Assembly (NCBI RefSeq): GCF_007874125.1
Contig: NZ_CP040128.1
Location: 1,054,001-1,118,000, forward strand
Reading direction: 5' to 3'
Length of the DNA: 64,000 nt
DNA from: Noviherbaspirillum sp. UKPF54
Lineage (GTDB): Bacteria > Pseudomonadota > Gammaproteobacteria > Burkholderiales > Burkholderiaceae_D
A program made the position numbers and the translations under genes. This document shows, piece by piece, positions 61,781 to 64,000 of the stretch. The number at the start of each line of letters is the position of its first letter. The stretch's first letter is position 1. A model generated the notes under the pieces. The model made no database searches, had not been told where the DNA came from, and saw nothing but the letters and a program-made list of their open reading frames with translations.

Positions 61781-61868
61781 CTTCTAGGCGAATGCAAGCG
61801 CCCACGTCATTAATTTCCCCGTTACCATGCGGCCGGCGCTGCCGTTGGGGTGTAAGCGCTTGAAAGCA

Positions 61869-61897
61869 TTGAGCTTTCTGTATTTTCGGGTTATCAT
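61869..61897 (+). promoter_or_regulatory. Sigma70-type promoter of the rpsF operon
   Basis: TTGAGC (61869-61874) and TATCAT (61892-61897) are separated by 17 bases, 75 bases before the rpsF ATG. The long leader could hold the S6:S18 autoregulatory structure known in other bacteria; I could not confirm its fold. Confidence 0.55.
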
Positions 61898-61972
61898 CGT
61901 CGGCTTTCCTCTTCCCACACCTGTCTTGACGCCGGGGTGGGCGATTGTTTAATCCGTCCATAAGGAGATTAC

Positions 61973-62341
61973 ATGCGTCATTATGAAATCGTATTTATCG
62001 TGCATCCGGATCAGAGCGAGCAAGTGCCCGCAATGATCGAGCGCTACAAGGGCATCGTGACCGCCCGCAACGGCAAGATCCATCGCATCGAAGACTGGGG
62101 CCGTCGCCAGATGGCTTACATGATCCAGAAGCTGGCCAAGGCACACTATGTCTGCATGAATATCGAGTGCGACAACGAGACTCTGGCTGAAATCGAAACC
62201 GGCTTCAAGTTCAACGATGCCGTGCTGCGCCACCTCACCGTGAAGATGAAGAAGGCCGAGACTGCGCCGTCGCCGATGATGAAGGCGGTCCAGAAGGAAG
62301 ACGCTGCCAAGAGCCAGCGCAGCGAGGCAGCTGCATCGTAA
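61973..62341 (+). CDS. rpsF: Ribosomal protein bS6
   Basis: A 122-residue small-subunit protein that binds bS18 and 16S rRNA. It begins [20 protein letters not shown] and has [24 protein letters not shown]. The C-terminal tail ([18 protein letters not shown]) is long and polar. Shine-Dalgarno AAGGAGA. First gene of rpsF-priB-rpsR-rplI. Confidence 0.98.
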   Translation: MRHYEIVFIVHPDQSEQVPAMIERYKGIVTARNGKIHRIEDWGRRQMAYMIQKLAKAHYVCMNIECDNETLAEIETGFKFNDAVLRHLTVKMKKAETAPSPMMKAVQKEDAAKSQRSEAAAS

Positions 62342-62358
62342 TTGCGCAAGCCAGGAGC

Positions 62359-62661
62359 GTGAACCAGCTTCAGTTGGTCGCCGTCATTGCCGAGCGCGAT
62401 GCATTGCGATACACGCCGGCAGGCATTCCGATTGCGTCGGCGAAGTTATCGCACCAATCGGAGCAGGTCGAGGCAGGCATCCCGCGCCAGATTGAACTGG
62501 AAATCGCTGCGGTCGCCGCAGGCGAAATCTCCGGAAAAGTCAATCGGGCGGAGCTGGGAGTGGCCTACCGCTTCACCGGATTCCTGGCACGCAAGAACCG
62601 AAACAGCAAAAGCTTCGTCTTCCACGTCACGGACGTCGAGGCATATACATCAGATCACTAG
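62359..62661 (+). CDS. priB: Primosomal replication protein PriB
   Basis: A 100-residue OB-fold single-stranded-DNA-binding protein for replication restart. It begins NQLQLVAVIAERDALRYTPAGIP and has KLSHQSEQVEAGIPRQIELE. The start is GTG 62359 with AGGAG eight bases upstream. It sits between rpsF and rpsR, as in most beta- and gammaproteobacteria. Confidence 0.95.
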   Translation: MNQLQLVAVIAERDALRYTPAGIPIASAKLSHQSEQVEAGIPRQIELEIAAVAAGEISGKVNRAELGVAYRFTGFLARKNRNSKSFVFHVTDVEAYTSDH

Positions 62662-62676
62662 ATACAGGAGCCAAAC

Positions 62677-62961
62677 ATGGCATTCGGTAAAAAATTCGAC
62701 AAGAGCAAACTCAAGCAAAAGCGCCAGCAGCAAAACCCGCTGTTCAAGCGCAAGAAATTCTGCCGCTTCACCGCCGCCGGCGTTGAGCAAGTGGACTACA
62801 AGGACGTCGACACCCTGAAGGACTTCGTCCAGGAAAACGGCAAGATCATGCCGGCACGCCTGACCGGCACCAAGGCACACTACCAGCGTCAGGTCGACAC
62901 CGCGATCAAGCGCGCCCGCTACCTCGCGCTGCTGCCGTACACCGATCTGCACAACGCCTGA
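62677..62961 (+). CDS. rpsR: Ribosomal protein bS18
   Basis: A 94-residue small-subunit protein that pairs with bS6. The Lys-rich N terminus ([19 protein letters not shown]) leads to [20 protein letters not shown] and [20 protein letters not shown]. One cysteine is retained in KKFCRF. Shine-Dalgarno ATACAGGAG. Intact and normal in length. Confidence 0.98.
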   Translation: MAFGKKFDKSKLKQKRQQQNPLFKRKKFCRFTAAGVEQVDYKDVDTLKDFVQENGKIMPARLTGTKAHYQRQVDTAIKRARYLALLPYTDLHNA

Positions 62962-62988
62962 TTGACGACTGAGAAATAGGAGAAAAAC

Positions 62989-63441
62989 ATGCAAGTCATT
63001 CTGTTGGAAAAAGTCGTCAATCTCGGCAACCTCGGCGATGTGGTGAAGGTCAAGGACGGCTACGCACGTAACTTCCTGATCCCGCAACGCGTGGCACGCC
63101 GCGCAACGCAGGCCGCCGTGGCGGAATTCGAAGCCAAGCGCGCCGAACTGGAAAAGGCTGCAGCCGAGAAGCTGGCAGCGGCACAAGCCCAGGGCGAAAA
63201 ACTGACCGGCATGACCGTTCAGATCGCGCAAAAGGCTGGCGTCGACGGCCGTCTGTTCGGTTCCGTGACCAATGCCGACATCGCCGCTGCCGTGACCAAG
63301 CAAGGCTTCCCGGTCGAGAAGGCACAGATCCGCATGCCGCAAGGCCCGCTGAAGACCACCGGCGAGCATCCGATTTCGGTTGCGCTGCACACCGACGTGA
63401 TCTCGGAAATCACCGTTTCCGTGGTGGGCGAGCAAGCGTAA
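62989..63441 (+). CDS. rplI: Ribosomal protein bL9
   Basis: A 150-residue large-subunit protein with the N-terminal domain [20 protein letters not shown] and [17 protein letters not shown], a long connecting helix (about 40-75), and the C-terminal domain with [18 protein letters not shown] and [15 protein letters not shown]. Shine-Dalgarno AGGAGAAAA. Last gene of the operon; a strong terminator follows. Confidence 0.98.
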   Translation: MQVILLEKVVNLGNLGDVVKVKDGYARNFLIPQRVARRATQAAVAEFEAKRAELEKAAAEKLAAAQAQGEKLTGMTVQIAQKAGVDGRLFGSVTNADIAAAVTKQGFPVEKAQIRMPQGPLKTTGEHPISVALHTDVISEITVSVVGEQA

Positions 63442-63460
63442 GCGAAATCGCTCCCAATAA

Positions 63461-63489
63461 AAAAGCCGGCTTTCGAGCCGGCTTTTTTT
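63461..63489. terminator. Intrinsic terminator after rplI
   Basis: AAAAGCCGGCT (63461-63471), loop TTCG and AGCCGGCTTTT (63476-63486) followed by TTT. An 11-bp stem with a UUCG tetraloop and T-run. A-run before the stem makes it bidirectional, so it also serves the convergent exporter gene. Confidence 0.92.
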
Positions 63490-63505
63490 ATGCTCCGCTT
63501 GGATG

Positions 63506-64000
63506 TCAATGTCCCACGGCTGCGGCCACACCCTTCTTCGGCTTGGTCAGCCAGACCAGGCTGGTCAGCGCGAAAAACGCAACCGAGCAATACAGGAAGA
63601 AGTCATCGGTCGCCAGCATGTAGCTTTGCGCGTTGATGGTGCGCTCCACGACTGCGAACGCCTGATTGAGCGACAGGCCGCCAGCCTGCAGGGTGCCGAG
63701 GTACTCGTTGCTGGCCGGTGAAAAATGCGAGACGTTTTCCACCAGCCGCGAATGGTGATCGGTCGCCAAGTGCTCCCACATCGTCACGCTGATCGCAGTG
63801 CCCATCGCGGCGCCCAGCGTGCGCAGGAAGTTGGACAGGCCGGATGCTCCCGCCATGTGGTCGGGCGTGATATTGGACAGCATCAGCGATTGCACCGGCA
63901 GGAAGAAGCAGGCCATGCCGATGCCTTGCACCAGCCGCGGATTGACGATGTCCCAGAACCCGACTTCGAGCGACATCTGCGTATTCCACAGCGATACCGC
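63506..64000 (-). CDS. DHA2-family (EmrB/QacA) drug exporter, C-terminal part
   Basis: The last 164 residues of an MFS exporter of the EmrB type; the 5' part lies beyond the window. Hydrophobic helices, FFLPVQSLMLSNITPDHMAGASG and LSNFLRTLGAAMGTAISVTMWEH are typical EmrB segments near the last membrane helices. A final helix (YCSVAFFALTSLVWLTKP) precedes a short cytoplasmic tail. An internal ATG at 63976 is not the start because the frame stays open to 64000. EmrA and a regulator would be expected outside the window. Confidence 0.88.
   Translation of the reverse strand, partial: AVSLWNTQMSLEVGFWDIVNPRLVQGIGMACFFLPVQSLMLSNITPDHMAGASGLSNFLRTLGAAMGTAISVTMWEHLATDHHSRLVENVSHFSPASNEYLGTLQAGGLSLNQAFAVVERTINAQSYMLATDDFFLYCSVAFFALTSLVWLTKPKKGVAAAVGH

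Noticed and set aside
61773..61961. Small minus-strand frame between lexA and rpsF
   Set aside because: It covers the SOS box region and the rpsF promoter and has no ribosome binding site.

Overview
This window is a GC-rich chromosomal segment. Its gene families and neighbourhoods point to a betaproteobacterium of the order Burkholderiales, most likely an Oxalobacteraceae relative of Herbaspirillum, Noviherbaspirillum or Massilia. The supporting signs are the orders pyrG-kdsA-eno-ftsB, dapA-bamC-MBL hydrolase and rpsF-priB-rpsR-rplI, a long TrpS with an insertion before KMSKS, and an rpfE-type gene next to recJ. The genus is an inference from gene content, because no rRNA or tRNA gene was found. 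No CRISPR array, insertion sequence, integrase or phage gene was recognised.

Layout. 1-2544: recJ (cut by the window edge), an RpfE-type gene and a small coiled-coil protein, all on the minus strand. 2710-26322: a large alpha-glucan/trehalose locus with glgA, glgX copy 1, an opposing alpha-glucosidase, and then a tightly packed plus-strand run glgE - treS/maltokinase fusion - glgB - glgX copy 2 - treZ - malQ - treY. 26454-31781: lolC/E, lolD, a TatD nuclease, comEC and a 45-residue DUF3149 protein. 31782-32195: a poorly explained intergenic stretch. 32196-33942: an alpha/beta hydrolase and an LpxR-like lipid A deacylase. 34048-39830: pyrG, kdsA, eno, ftsB, then hslO and a gamma-carbonic anhydrase on the minus strand. 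39881-45954: a ferritin-like DUF455 protein, a small lipoprotein, patatin, an acyl-CoA synthetase with a palindromic operator, a hydrolase and a PHP phosphoesterase. 46072-53103: htpX, yciO, an M50 protease, trpS, a methyltransferase, dapA, bamC and an MBL hydrolase. 53190-60993: a repeat-bearing lipoprotein, a RoxA-type hydroxylase, slyD, a phosphoesterase-like protein without its active site, mutS, suhB and trmJ. 61057-63441: lexA with two SOS boxes and the rpsF-priB-rpsR-rplI operon. 63506-64000: the C-terminal end of an EmrB-type drug exporter.

How the genes work together. The glucan locus encodes what is needed to move glucose units in a loop. TreS turns trehalose into maltose, and its fused kinase makes maltose 1-phosphate. 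GlgE adds maltosyl units to a glucan and GlgB branches it. GlgX debranches, TreY and TreZ cut chain ends back to trehalose, and MalQ and the alpha-glucosidase recycle short oligosaccharides. GlgA gives a second entry from nucleotide sugar. No glgC or glgP lies in the window.

The items most worth a second look are: a catalytically stripped GH13 barrel at the N terminus of GlgE; a periplasmic metallophosphoesterase homologue that appears to have lost all its metal-binding motifs and is translationally coupled to mutS; several promoters placed so close to the ATG that the transcripts should be leaderless; the lipoprotein with three perfect 36-bp repeats and an 18-bp palindrome in its leader; and the unassigned stretch at 31782-32195. 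I found no clearly new defence or mobile system.
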